Shown piece by piece: positions 53,145 through 61,418 of a DNA stretch of 64,000 nt; position 1 is the first letter of the stretch; each line of letters opens with the position of its first letter. The translations under genes and the position numbers were made by a program. Source of the DNA: Candidatus Zixiibacteriota bacterium (GTDB lineage: Bacteria; Zixibacteria; MSB-5A5; GN15; FEB-12); contig DAOSXA010000002.1 of the NCBI GenBank assembly GCA_035380245.1, forward strand, positions 558,001 to 622,000, read 5' to 3'. Below the pieces are notes generated by a model. It saw only the letters and a program-made list of their open reading frames with translations. It had not been told where the DNA came from and searched no databases.

Positions 53145-55183
53145 ATTGCAGGTGATACCGAGGGAAGACGGATAATAACGGACACTCCGCCCAGGTGGCT
53201 GGATTTGATCGACAGCTCTCCCCCGAGTTGTTGTACGAGTTTGTGAACGGTAGGAAGACCGAGTCCGGTGCCGGCGTCTTTGGTGGTAAAATACGGCGTC
53301 AGGACTTTATCGCGCAGTTCGGGAGGAATTCCAGGACCGGAATCATGGAAAATGATTTCAACATGCTTCGCATTCGTTGCTACTTCTATCTCAACTTTGC
53401 CAGGCTCTCCGGCCAGAGCTTCCTTGGTGTTGTTGAACAGGTTGATCATAATCTGTCGCATGGCGTCAGGATCGGCAGCTACCTCCACCTCATCGTCACA
53501 CACCAAAGTGATATCAATGGATAGCCGCGCGGCCTCACTCGACAGGAAGCTGATTATCTCAGTAAGAAAGGGCTTCAACGCTAGCGGTTTACTGCGTTTG
53601 CGATCTTCCCGAGCCAGAGCCAGAAAACGAGTGATGATATCGTTCAGTCGACGCGTTTCCGAGCGGATCTGGTCGGTGATGGTTCGGAATTCATCACCGG
53701 CTTCGGTAGGTTGGAACTCCGCTTTAAGGCGCTGGGCTGCGATAGAGATAGTATTCAACGGATTGCGTATTTCGTGCGCCACCCCGGCCGCCAGGTTTCC
53801 CATCTCTGAGAGCCGTTCCCGCCGGGCGGCATCGCGCTCGAATCGTTTCATCTCGGTGACATCATTGACGGTAGCTACCAGGGCGACATGATCGCTGGTT
53901 TCTGAAATCAGATTCGACACGGCCACTAACAGAGTTCGTTCCTGTCCCTGGTTATCGGTAAGAATCAATTCATTCTCATGCAACGGCCCCGGCGTCTCGG
54001 TCAGATGTTGGTATTGAAGACGGTGATCCGAGAAAATATCATCCCAGCGGTGACCGACGGTATCCGTTTGTCCCATGATACCGTTGAAGGCCTGATTGCT
54101 AAGAATAACCATACCCTGCCGATCCACGGCCGCGACTCCGGTGTTCATTTGATCGAACAGGCGATATGAAATAGTTTTAATTTCGGAGTATTGCCGGGAT
54201 ATCTCACGACGTCGACGACGGCTGTTGAGTAATAGCATAGCTGTCAAAGAAAGCCCGAACAACACCACCGCCAACGAGATCATCAGCCGGTCGAAACCAC
54301 GTGAGACATTGCGATAGCCTTCAAGAGACCAGCCGACTCGCAGAAGACCAAACGGGTATTGCGCCGAAGCGAAAGGTCTTACCGATTCGAGAACCTCGTG
54401 CCCCTGGAACTCGTAGATACGGTGCTGGATACTGTCGGCATCCAGAGCAGCCGTAAGAAAAGGATCGGACTCGATGGAAAGAAGGTTCCCGGGACGTCGC
54501 GAGGCGAAGATAATCCCTTCGGTCGATTGATAAATGATATACTCGACGCCTGCCTCGCGCGCCATATTCTGAGCCAGGTAACCAATTTGTCCCTCCTCCA
54601 TCATATCAACGTAAGAGTCGGCATCGGCAGCCAGACCGAATACATGCTGAAGGTCGGCGGCAATCTCAAGGTAGTAATGTCTTGGACGACCATCGGGGGT
54701 ATCTTCATCGAGTAATAAGGCAAACTGCTCTTCGGGATTAGCAAGAAGATTGCGAGCCTCTGTTATAACGAATTCGGGTGGCCCCGAGAACAGCCCGCGC
54801 ACCACTCCTTCGGCCATGATTTGACCGGTGGAGTCGAATCCGAAAACACCGAGCAGATCATGCTGCAGGGCCATTCGTGTAAGGATGCGATCGGTCGGGC
54901 GAAACGTTTCTTCGGAGACCAGAGGGCGCAGGATTTCACTGTAACGAAGTTGAGTGAGTTGGTCTATTCGCGCCTCGGAGGCAATCGCCGCATCGGAAGC
55001 CTGAGCCAGTGCCTCGGTGAAAGCCGCCCCCTGCATGCGGAGAAGCTGGAGTGAATCCTCGCGGCTCTCACGGATGGACAGGAAAGCCATCGCAGCCAGC
55101 ACAACCGCCACGAGTAAAATAAGCAGAATCAGCAGGCGCTGACTTATGACTTTCGATGAATCCTTGTTGATGGTCGCGGCCAT
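53141..55183 (-). CDS. Membrane sensor histidine kinase with PAS domain
   Basis: 680 residues. Membrane helix at about 17-37, a periplasmic sensor region about 40-295 of unknown fold, helix at about 300-322, PAS domain about 345-460, then HisKA with the phospho-His in G-V-A-H-E-I-R-N-P-L-N-T, N-box N-L-F-N-N-T-K-E-A-L, D-S-G-P-G-I-P and G-T-G-L-G-L-P-T-V. N-box Asn is present, so it should be active. Follows the kinase at 55226 by 42 bp. No response regulator is adjacent. Its stop shares CTAG with the convergent beta-helix gene. Confidence 0.9.
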   Translation of the reverse strand: MAATINKDSSKVISQRLLILLILLVAVVLAAMAFLSIRESREDSLQLLRMQGAAFTEALAQASDAAIASEARIDQLTQLRYSEILRPLVSEETFRPTDRILTRMALQHDLLGVFGFDSTGQIMAEGVVRGLFSGPPEFVITEARNLLANPEEQFALLLDEDTPDGRPRHYYLEIAADLQHVFGLAADADSYVDMMEEGQIGYLAQNMAREAGVEYIIYQSTEGIIFASRRPGNLLSIESDPFLTAALDADSIQHRIYEFQGHEVLESVRPFASAQYPFGLLRVGWSLEGYRNVSRGFDRLMISLAVVLFGLSLTAMLLLNSRRRRREISRQYSEIKTISYRLFDQMNTGVAAVDRQGMVILSNQAFNGIMGQTDTVGHRWDDIFSDHRLQYQHLTETPGPLHENELILTDNQGQERTLLVAVSNLISETSDHVALVATVNDVTEMKRFERDAARRERLSEMGNLAAGVAHEIRNPLNTISIAAQRLKAEFQPTEAGDEFRTITDQIRSETRRLNDIITRFLALAREDRKRSKPLALKPFLTEIISFLSSEAARLSIDITLVCDDEVEVAADPDAMRQIMINLFNNTKEALAGEPGKVEIEVATNAKHVEIIFHDSGPGIPPELRDKVLTPYFTTKDAGTGLGLPTVHKLVQQLGGELSIKSSHLGGVSVIIRLPSVSPAI

Positions 55184-55225
55184 GACAAAAATGAATCCGC
55201 CCTCACCGGCATCAGCAACAAAAAG

Positions 55226-57181
55226 TTAACCGGAGATAACGGCCATATCTTCTCTGGTGGTAATCTCACCGGTCGCCTCGCTCTGGACGATAGGGATCAC
55301 CGTAGAGAAACAAGTCCGCTCGGAGCGGTCATAACTGATTTGACCTGAATGGGAATCGATGATACGACGGCAGGTGATCAACCCGTAACCGTGTCCTTTA
55401 CGCTTGGTCGTAAAACGCTTCTCAAATAAGAGCGGCCTTTTATCCTCAGGCACCCCGGGACCGGAGTCAATAACTTCAATGGAGGCACGCTTATCGGCGC
55501 CGTCTTTGACAAGATGCGACCGAACACATATTTCTTTCACTTCGGACTCGGCTACGGCATCGGCGGCGTTGTTGAGGAGATTCACCATCACCTGTTGCAT
55601 TTGACTGATGTCCAGTTCCACCAACGAAAGATTGCTGTCGAGATCGGCTTCAATGGTGATGTTGTCGAAGCGGTTCTGCGGCTTGAGAAAAGCGATGATG
55701 TTCTGGATCAACTGGTTCAGATCGACTTTATCGAATTGAATATCATCGGCATTTACATCCATGAGACCATCGGTGAAATTGGCAATTTTGTCGACCGTGC
55801 TTTTCATGAGTGTCAGCTTGGTATTGATCTTTTCCTGATCACCGCGCTTCAGGAAAAGCGGCATGAGTTCTATGTTACCGGATAGTACGGCCAGGAAGTT
55901 GTTGATTTCGTGAGCGATATCGCCCGCCATTTCACCGCGGGTGTAATAACGATCCACCCGGACCATCATCTCCTGGAAACTCTTACTTTCGGTAATATCC
56001 ATGAGATTCAGGAGATAGGCGGAGGTGTTGCCGGTAGGACTGGTGACCGAACAAGCCATGAGATACGCCGGAAATTCTTCAGCGTTCTTCCGTCGACAAA
56101 TCACTTCCACACCCACGCTTTCGTTTGTCAATGTGGGTAAGTGGTCCTTATCGGGGGCATTGACGAACAGCTTGTCGACCGTCATGCCAATCGCCTCATC
56201 GACGGAATAGCCAAAAGTCTCAACCGCCTTGCGGTTGTAAATCACTATCTCCCCTTCCAGAGACACCGCGATGACGGAGTTCGGAGAATACTCGATCAAA
56301 GTCGACAGAAAAACCTGAACTTCAGCCTGTGAAAGATATGCCTCCTGGATCATACGATTGAATTTCTCAAGTCGCCTGCGGTTGGCAAACAAAGTCTGTG
56401 ACATCTCGTTGAAGGCCTCGATCAGGTGGCTGATCTCCTCGTCCCCCTCGGCTTCGACCATGTGATAAACTTCACCGTTGGAGGTCCGAGTGAGACCTTC
56501 CTGAAGTTTGCGCAAAGGATCACGGAAACGGCGATAGACGAGATATACGGTCAACAACGATACCAGCACCGAACCGAGAAAGAGGAGCATCATGCCATAG
56601 GCGACATCGGAGCGCGCCGATACGAGTAAGTTATGTCGACCGGCCGTGACAAGAACAACCGGAGTTTCTGCGTATATCCCCAGACGGTGATATTGGACCA
56701 GGTGCTCAGGGGCAATATCCTGTTGAACGTGTGTTCCCCGTTCGTGAGAGGTCATTAGTTTAACGGTAGCAAGATTTACCGGGCTGGATACGTTTGTTTC
56801 TGCATCCTGAGGCATCGGCAGATCTCCGGAATGGAGCGACCAGATCATATCAATCCGATGATCAGGCGTGCCCGCATACAAGGCAACAGAGCTAATGGCC
56901 GGCATCAGATTAACCAATGGCGCCAGACGAGAGGTCAGACGTTGACTTAGATCACTCGAAACGGGATCAATGGAGACTTCAGCCAGAATGCTGTCGACCT
57001 CCTGGGCAAGTAATTCAGAATCACGACTCACCGACGACAGGTCTAATTCTCCAAAGCTGTTATTGCTGGGGAAGAACAAAATCATCGCCAGGGCGGCAAA
57101 AACAAACAGGACCTGAATAACAATAAGGTGCCCCAAACGCCCCATTAAACCAACTCCGGATCGACCATCAGTATATGCCAT
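55226..57181 (-). CDS. Membrane sensor histidine kinase with HAMP and PAS domains
   Basis: 651 residues. Membrane helices at about 15-37 and 198-220 enclose a periplasmic sensor. HAMP about 220-272, a PAS domain about 290-410 (Y-S-P-N-S-V-I-A-V-S-L; T-F-G-Y-S-V-D-E-A), then a dimerisation domain with the phospho-His in D-I-A-H-E-I-N-N-F-L-A-V-L-S-G-N, N-box N-L-L-N-N-A-A-D-A-V, D-S-G-P-G-V-P and K-G-H-G-Y-G-L. This NtrB-like HEINN type usually pairs with an NtrC-like regulator. It is the first gene of the two-kinase operon with a structured leader. Confidence 0.9.
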   Translation of the reverse strand: MAYTDGRSGVGLMGRLGHLIVIQVLFVFAALAMILFFPSNNSFGELDLSSVSRDSELLAQEVDSILAEVSIDPVSSDLSQRLTSRLAPLVNLMPAISSVALYAGTPDHRIDMIWSLHSGDLPMPQDAETNVSSPVNLATVKLMTSHERGTHVQQDIAPEHLVQYHRLGIYAETPVVLVTAGRHNLLVSARSDVAYGMMLLFLGSVLVSLLTVYLVYRRFRDPLRKLQEGLTRTSNGEVYHMVEAEGDEEISHLIEAFNEMSQTLFANRRRLEKFNRMIQEAYLSQAEVQVFLSTLIEYSPNSVIAVSLEGEIVIYNRKAVETFGYSVDEAIGMTVDKLFVNAPDKDHLPTLTNESVGVEVICRRKNAEEFPAYLMACSVTSPTGNTSAYLLNLMDITESKSFQEMMVRVDRYYTRGEMAGDIAHEINNFLAVLSGNIELMPLFLKRGDQEKINTKLTLMKSTVDKIANFTDGLMDVNADDIQFDKVDLNQLIQNIIAFLKPQNRFDNITIEADLDSNLSLVELDISQMQQVMVNLLNNAADAVAESEVKEICVRSHLVKDGADKRASIEVIDSGPGVPEDKRPLLFEKRFTTKRKGHGYGLITCRRIIDSHSGQISYDRSERTCFSTVIPIVQSEATGEITTREDMAVISG

Positions 57182-57284
57182 TATGTAAGCTCCTGCCGCT
57201 GCGAGTTATGCTTAACAATATCGGCAGGATACCTGATTTCTAAAACCGGAGGGATAAAGGGATAGAAAGCGGTGAAAAGAAATA

Positions 57285-57352
57285 GGGAGTGGTGGAGGGG
57301 GGATGCCCGACTCTATCGTCAGGTGGCTGGAAAACCAGCACGCACCACTCCC
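57285..57352 (-). ncRNA. Candidate structured 5' leader RNA of the kinase operon
   Basis: The predicted transcript start (about 57352) begins exactly at GGGAGTGGTG (57352-57343), which pairs perfectly with CACCACTCCC (57294-57285). Inside, GCTGG (57339-57335) and CCAGC (57330-57326) pair around a UUUU loop, and a GAC/GTCG hairpin may form. This is a closed 68-nt structure followed by about 100 nt of leader. No known riboswitch class is recognised. Confidence 0.4.
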
Positions 57353-57358
57353 TTATCC

Positions 57359-57387
57359 TTTATACTGTAGACAGAAATGTCTGTCTT
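57359..57387 (-). promoter_or_regulatory. Promoter with operator palindrome for the kinase operon
   Basis: On the minus strand AAGACA (57387-57382) and TATAAA (57364-57359) are 17 bp apart. Between and overlapping them lies AGACAGA and TCTGTCT with 4 bp between (57369-57386), a perfect palindrome at the site where a repressor would block RNA polymerase. Confidence 0.5.
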
Positions 57388-57570
57388 AAAAAAAGCAAGA
57401 AACATGCCGCTCCCCGTCGGCAAGTCGAGTTCGGTCCCTCGGTGAGTCGTGTTATCTTATAGTATAACATTATGTTACACAACCATGAAGGCCGGGTTCT
57501 CTTACCTGTATGATACTAAAAAAGTCGTTTAGAAATAACTAATTGATTGCAGGATATTGCAGGTACAGCG
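57388..57570. other. Non-coding AT-rich region with overlapping inverted repeats
   Basis: No gene. TAACAT-T-ATGTTA (57465-57477) is a perfect dyad and overlaps GTTAT/ATAAC (57451-57455 with 57464-57468). Confidence 0.4.
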
Positions 57571-57610
57571 AAAAAAAAGCCCCATAAATCCTTGTTTTTG
57601 GGGCTTTTTT
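57571..57610 (-). terminator. Terminator of the trxB-containing operon
   Basis: AAAAAAGCCCC (57610-57600 on the minus strand) pairs with GGGGCTTTTTT (57583-57573), followed by further T. It lies 17 bp after the trxB stop. Confidence 0.85.
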
Positions 57611-57626
57611 GATCTTCGTCGTAAGT

Positions 57627-58562
57627 CTATCCCTCGAGTTCCTCGATATGCTTTTCGGCTGCGACGGCCGCAGTAGTACCGTCACCAACAGCATTGGTAA
57701 TCTGTCGCACGAGTTGAGCTCGAACATCACCACAGGCAAAGATGCCCTTGATCGAGGTTTCCATCTTGTCGTCGGTGATAATGTATCCGCCCTTGTCCTT
57801 ACGGAGAGCCTCACGGGTGATATTGGAATTGGGGCGGAAACCAAGGAACGGAAACACCGCTCCGCACTCGAGTTGTGACTTCTCTCCTGTTTTCACGTTC
57901 TTAAGAGCGAGATTCGTCACTTGCTTGTCGGAGCCGTTGATCGATTCTACGATTGTATCCCAGATGAATTCTATCTTGTCGTTCTTAAAAGCCCGGCTTT
58001 GAATTACCCTAGCCGCTCGCAGTTCATCACGACGATGAATAATATAAACCTTGGAGGCAAACTTAGTCAGGTACATACCTTCCTCGACTGCAGCATCGCC
58101 GCCGCCCACAACCGCAATCACCTGTCCCCTGAAAAAAGCGCCGTCACAAATGGCACAATAAGAGACACCTTTACCGGTATATTCAGCCTCGCCCGGCACC
58201 CCCAACTTAACCGGTGATCCCCCGGTACTGAGAATAACTGCCTTGGCGCGGTAGACATCGCCAGAGGCACAGCGGACCATGCGGTCGTTGCCCTCGACAT
58301 AAACCTCGACTACTTCATCGCTGGCTACCTGAAGTCCGAATTTCCTGGCATGTTCGGCTATTTTTGTGGCCAGTTCGGCGCCGCTGATACGCTCGAAACC
58401 GGGATAATCTTCCACCTCTTCAGTGTTGGCAATCTGTCCGCCGGGGAGGTACTTCTCGATGGCTATTGTTTTACGCTCAGCACGGGCGCTATAAAGCCCT
58501 GCTGTCAGGCCGCCCGGACCACCGCCGACTATCACGATATCATACTTTTTCTCTTCAGCCAT
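57627..58562 (-). CDS. trxB: Thioredoxin-disulfide reductase
   Basis: 311 residues, FAD-dependent, passes electrons from NADPH to thioredoxin. FAD loop G-G-G-P-G-G-L-T-A-G near 10, redox pair Y-C-A-I-C-D-G (CxxC) near 138, NADPH loop V-G-G-G-D-A-A-V-E, and G-I-F-A-C-G-D-V-R near 285. Normal length. It follows the epimerase-like gene by 4 bp and is the last gene before a terminator. Confidence 0.94.
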   Translation of the reverse strand: MAEEKKYDIVIVGGGPGGLTAGLYSARAERKTIAIEKYLPGGQIANTEEVEDYPGFERISGAELATKIAEHARKFGLQVASDEVVEVYVEGNDRMVRCASGDVYRAKAVILSTGGSPVKLGVPGEAEYTGKGVSYCAICDGAFFRGQVIAVVGGGDAAVEEGMYLTKFASKVYIIHRRDELRAARVIQSRAFKNDKIEFIWDTIVESINGSDKQVTNLALKNVKTGEKSQLECGAVFPFLGFRPNSNITREALRKDKGGYIITDDKMETSIKGIFACGDVRAQLVRQITNAVGDGTTAAVAAEKHIEELEG

Positions 58563-58566
58563 ATCT

Positions 58567-59451
58567 TCACCCCATGTATGCTTGTAAACCTTCTTTCAAA
58601 CTTATCGGTTCGATTCCGAACAACTTCTTCATCCGGCCGTTGTCACCGGTGTTACCCATTTGCATCATTGTCAGTTGATCACGTGTTAGCGGAGCCGGCT
58701 TTATTACCGTTTCCATCAATCCGGCGCCGAAACGCATCAACCACACCGGTAAAAACAAATTGCGCCGGCGTTTGTTCAAAACGGATTTCAAGATATTAAG
58801 AATCTCGATATATTCAAGTTTTTCCGGACCGCCCAGATCGATCGTCTCACCGACAGCCTCAACCATTTCACACGAGCGTACGATAGCGGCAGTGACGTCG
58901 TCGATATGAATCGGTTGTAAACGATAACGCCCATCGCCGATTACCGGCGTTACCGGGGAACGTCGGATCATGTTCTCAAGCATGGAAACGAAACCGTCTC
59001 CCGGGCCGAAGATCACCGACGGCCTCAGGATAACGTACTCCAAACCGGACTGCACCACGGCCTGTTCTGCGGCATACTTGCTTTGGTGATAGCGCGAGGG
59101 GGCTTCCGCTCCGGTTCCCATCGCTGACAGATAAACAAGACGCCCGACACGGGCCTGACGACAGGCATCCACGACGTTGGCGGTTCCACGCACTACGGTT
59201 TTTTCAAAGGTCAGCTTACGCGTTTCCGCGATAATTCCAACCAGATGCACGACACAGTCGACTTCCGCAAACGCTGCGGTAAGCCCCTTGGGATCATCGA
59301 CGTTTCCTGCGGCCGTCATCACCGCCTTATCGAACGGCAATTCCGCTGTCTGATGTCGTACGACTGCCGTCACCCGATGACCGGCTCGCACCAGCGCCCG
59401 TACCGTATGTCGACCGACGAATCCGGTCGCACCGGTAACGGCTATGTTCAC
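58567..59451 (-). CDS. NAD(P)-dependent epimerase-like protein (NDUFA9/atypical SDR type)
   Basis: 294 residues. Rossmann start V-T-G-A-T-G-F-V-G-R-H at about 5-15, S-A-M-G-T-G and Y-H-Q-S-K-Y-A-A-E region in place of the YxxxK site, and I-F-G-P-G-D-G. This atypical extended SDR resembles NDUFA9-type and YfcH-type proteins, which bind NAD(P) but often lack a known reaction. Start is GTG 59451, overlapping the cobO TGA (GTGA). Confidence 0.85.
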   Translation of the reverse strand: MNIAVTGATGFVGRHTVRALVRAGHRVTAVVRHQTAELPFDKAVMTAAGNVDDPKGLTAAFAEVDCVVHLVGIIAETRKLTFEKTVVRGTANVVDACRQARVGRLVYLSAMGTGAEAPSRYHQSKYAAEQAVVQSGLEYVILRPSVIFGPGDGFVSMLENMIRRSPVTPVIGDGRYRLQPIHIDDVTAAIVRSCEMVEAVGETIDLGGPEKLEYIEILNILKSVLNKRRRNLFLPVWLMRFGAGLMETVIKPAPLTRDQLTMMQMGNTGDNGRMKKLFGIEPISLKEGLQAYMG

Positions 59452-59999
59452 CAGTCGATCCCTTTCTGCGCCAGAATACCTTTCTGGTAAGGATGCTTTA
59501 TCTCTCCCATTTCGGTAATAAGGTCGGCTCGTTCTTTCAGTTCGTCGGTCATGCCGCGACCGGTAATGACCAGATGCTGCTCCGGTGAACGAGCGTCGAG
59601 GATCTGCTCCAGTTCTTCATCGGTAACGAGACCGAGGTCCATCGCTACATTCAGTTCATCCAGGATAACAAGTTGATAATCGCCTGACTTGATTTTCTCT
59701 ATCGCGAGGGCTACCCCCTTGCGGGCCGCTTCGCGGTGCTCGGAGAATTCCTTCTGATCATCAACAATACCGACAAATCCCTCACCTACCGTATATAACT
59801 CCAGGTTCGGTTCGAGCCGTTTTACCCCTTTCAGTTCACCGTATTTCCAACTTCCTTTAACGAACTGAATCAGACAGATACGCCAGTCATAACCTACGGC
59901 GCGGACACACATTCCCAGCGCCGCGGTAGTCTTGCCCTTGCCGTTGCCGGTATAGACAACCAGCAATCCCTTCTTCTTGTCGGTCTCGTTCTCACTCAT
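59448..59999 (-). CDS. cobO: Corrinoid adenosyltransferase (CobA/CobO/BtuR)
   Basis: 183 residues; makes the adenosyl form of cobalamin from ATP. P-loop Y-T-G-N-G-K-G-K-T-T near 16-25 and V-I-L-D-E-L-N-V-A near 118 are family marks, and V-I-T-G-R-G near 150. ATG 59999 has AAGGA 7 nt upstream; the frame extends to 60404, but without a start signal. No other cobalamin gene is in the window, so it may serve salvaged corrinoids. Confidence 0.92.
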   Translation of the reverse strand: MSENETDKKKGLLVVYTGNGKGKTTAALGMCVRAVGYDWRICLIQFVKGSWKYGELKGVKRLEPNLELYTVGEGFVGIVDDQKEFSEHREAARKGVALAIEKIKSGDYQLVILDELNVAMDLGLVTDEELEQILDARSPEQHLVITGRGMTDELKERADLITEMGEIKHPYQKGILAQKGIDW

Positions 60000-60167
60000 C
60001 AGTATTCCTTTAAGAGAGAACCGGCCTGCGGTATAGAATTTGGTGCTGCCGGTTCGAAGTCCGTTTTGTGTCTTAACATGGTTTGCATATCCTTTTAAGT
60101 CAACAAAGGGAATAACCAAAAGGGTCCTGAAGTAGTCGATATTTGTGAAAAACATCACCATTAGTAT

Positions 60168-60196
60168 TTGACTAGATGGTCTATTTTGATTTAAAT
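60168..60196 (+). promoter_or_regulatory. Sigma-70 promoter of the Rrf2 gene
   Basis: TTGACT (60168-60173), 17 bp, TTAAAT (60191-60196). The spacer start GACTAGATGGTC is an imperfect dyad like IscR/Rrf2-type sites, so autoregulation is possible. The 274-bp gap 60000-60273 holds nothing else. Confidence 0.55.
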
Positions 60197-60273
60197 ACCA
60201 CCGAGTGGCGGGTTGGATTCTATTGTCCCGTTTGAAAGTTTGGACGCTAGTTCTGCTTGTAAGGAAGGTAGTA

Positions 60274-60732
60274 ATGCAATTCACGAAAGCTGAGGAATAT
60301 GGGGTTCTAGGGGTATTGCACCTGGCGGAAAAAGACCGTTCCACGGTCACGCCGCTTTCGGAAGTCTCGGAGGCGAAGCAAATTCCGGAGAAATTTCTGG
60401 CCAAGATATTTCAGTCGTTGTCAAGATCCGGTATCGTTCGATCACATAGAGGCGTCAGGGGCGGATTCGCTCTGGCCCGTGATCCCGAAAATATCACCGT
60501 ACGTGAGGTTCTGGAGTCAATCCAGGGACCTTACCATTTGCTTAAATGTGTGGTGGATTTGGGAGCCTGTGAGCGAGACGGACGCAACTGTGCTTTAAGG
60601 CACATTTTGATCGAAGCGGAAGAACGACTCAAAGACGTTTTTGAGAGTAATACTCTGGCTGATATGGTTCGCTGGGAAGCTGAAAAACAAGGTGGTGTCA
60701 AGACCGAAGAAAATACCCCTCAACAGGCCTGA
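60274..60732 (+). CDS. Rrf2 family transcriptional regulator, Fe-S type
   Basis: 152 residues. Winged helix at about 1-75: F-T-K-A-E-E-Y-G, I-P-E-K-F-L-A-K-I-F-Q-S-L and G-V-R-G-G-F-A-L-A. Cys92, Cys99 and Cys106 have the position and near-equal spacing of the cluster ligands of IscR and NsrR, so it likely binds an Fe-S cluster sensing iron, oxygen or nitric oxide. ATG 60274 with AAGGAAGG 5 nt upstream; the longer frame to 60205 is not used. The nifJ gene downstream needs Fe-S clusters, so a link is plausible. Confidence 0.9.
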   Translation: MQFTKAEEYGVLGVLHLAEKDRSTVTPLSEVSEAKQIPEKFLAKIFQSLSRSGIVRSHRGVRGGFALARDPENITVREVLESIQGPYHLLKCVVDLGACERDGRNCALRHILIEAEERLKDVFESNTLADMVRWEAEKQGGVKTEENTPQQA

Positions 60733-60808
60733 TTTTCGGTTTACATTGGGCTAGATAGCGATTATCTTCCGGCCTGATTGTGACTTTGGTAACAAGGAAT
60801 TGGTACGA

Positions 60809-61363
60809 ATGCCGGTAAAGTCAGATCGCTGGATCATAGAAATGGCCCAGGAGCGCCGGATGATCGATCCGTTCGCACCGGAACAGGTGCGCCGTGGGAT
60901 CAGTTTCGGGGTATCGTCTTATGGTTATGATATCAGCCTGTCCAACGAATTCAAGAAACTCAAGGACGGGGTATCGGGAGAGATCGATCCTCGAGCGGAC
61001 AACAGCGATCTTTGGGAAAATGTCACCGCCGATTCATTGGTAATTCCGCCCAATTCTTTCGTTTTGGCCCGTACTCGGGAGTATTTCAGGATACCACGCG
61101 ATGTCATAACGATTTGTTTCGGCAAATCGACTTACGCCCGTTGTGGCGTGGTGGTCAATGTCACCCCATTCGAGCCGGAATGGGAGGGCTATGCCACCAT
61201 ATCAATCTCAAACACCTCTCCCCTGCCGGTTCGTATTCATGCCAATCAGGGGATTGCTCAGCTTCTGTTTCTTGAAGCCAGTGAGCTCTGTCTGACATCG
61301 TACGGCGACAAACGAGGTAAATATCAGGCGCAGAAGGAAATCACTCCTTCGAAATCGGATTGA
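60809..61363 (+). CDS. dcd: dCTP deaminase
   Basis: 184 residues. Turns dCTP into dUTP for thymidylate synthesis. Motifs G-V-S-S-Y-G-Y-D-I-S, G-K-S-T-Y-A-R-C-G with the conserved Ser and Arg, and the catalytic Glu segment F-E-P-E-W-E-G-Y. The homotrimer type is inferred from length. ATG 60809 with AAGGAA upstream; TTG 60800 would overlap that site. Confidence 0.92.
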   Translation: MPVKSDRWIIEMAQERRMIDPFAPEQVRRGISFGVSSYGYDISLSNEFKKLKDGVSGEIDPRADNSDLWENVTADSLVIPPNSFVLARTREYFRIPRDVITICFGKSTYARCGVVVNVTPFEPEWEGYATISISNTSPLPVRIHANQGIAQLLFLEASELCLTSYGDKRGKYQAQKEITPSKSD

Positions 61364-61418
61364 AGCGCCGACGGGATAAAATCGAATTCCACGTGTTTGA
61401 ATAGATAGGAGTTGTGAG

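Noticed and set aside
57361..57366. TATACT as a plus-strand promoter
   Set aside because: No plus-strand gene follows and no -35 box is at the right distance.
60000..60404. N-terminal extension of cobO
   Set aside because: It is promoter and spacer DNA overlapping the Rrf2 gene; ATG 59999 has a ribosome site and gives the usual length.
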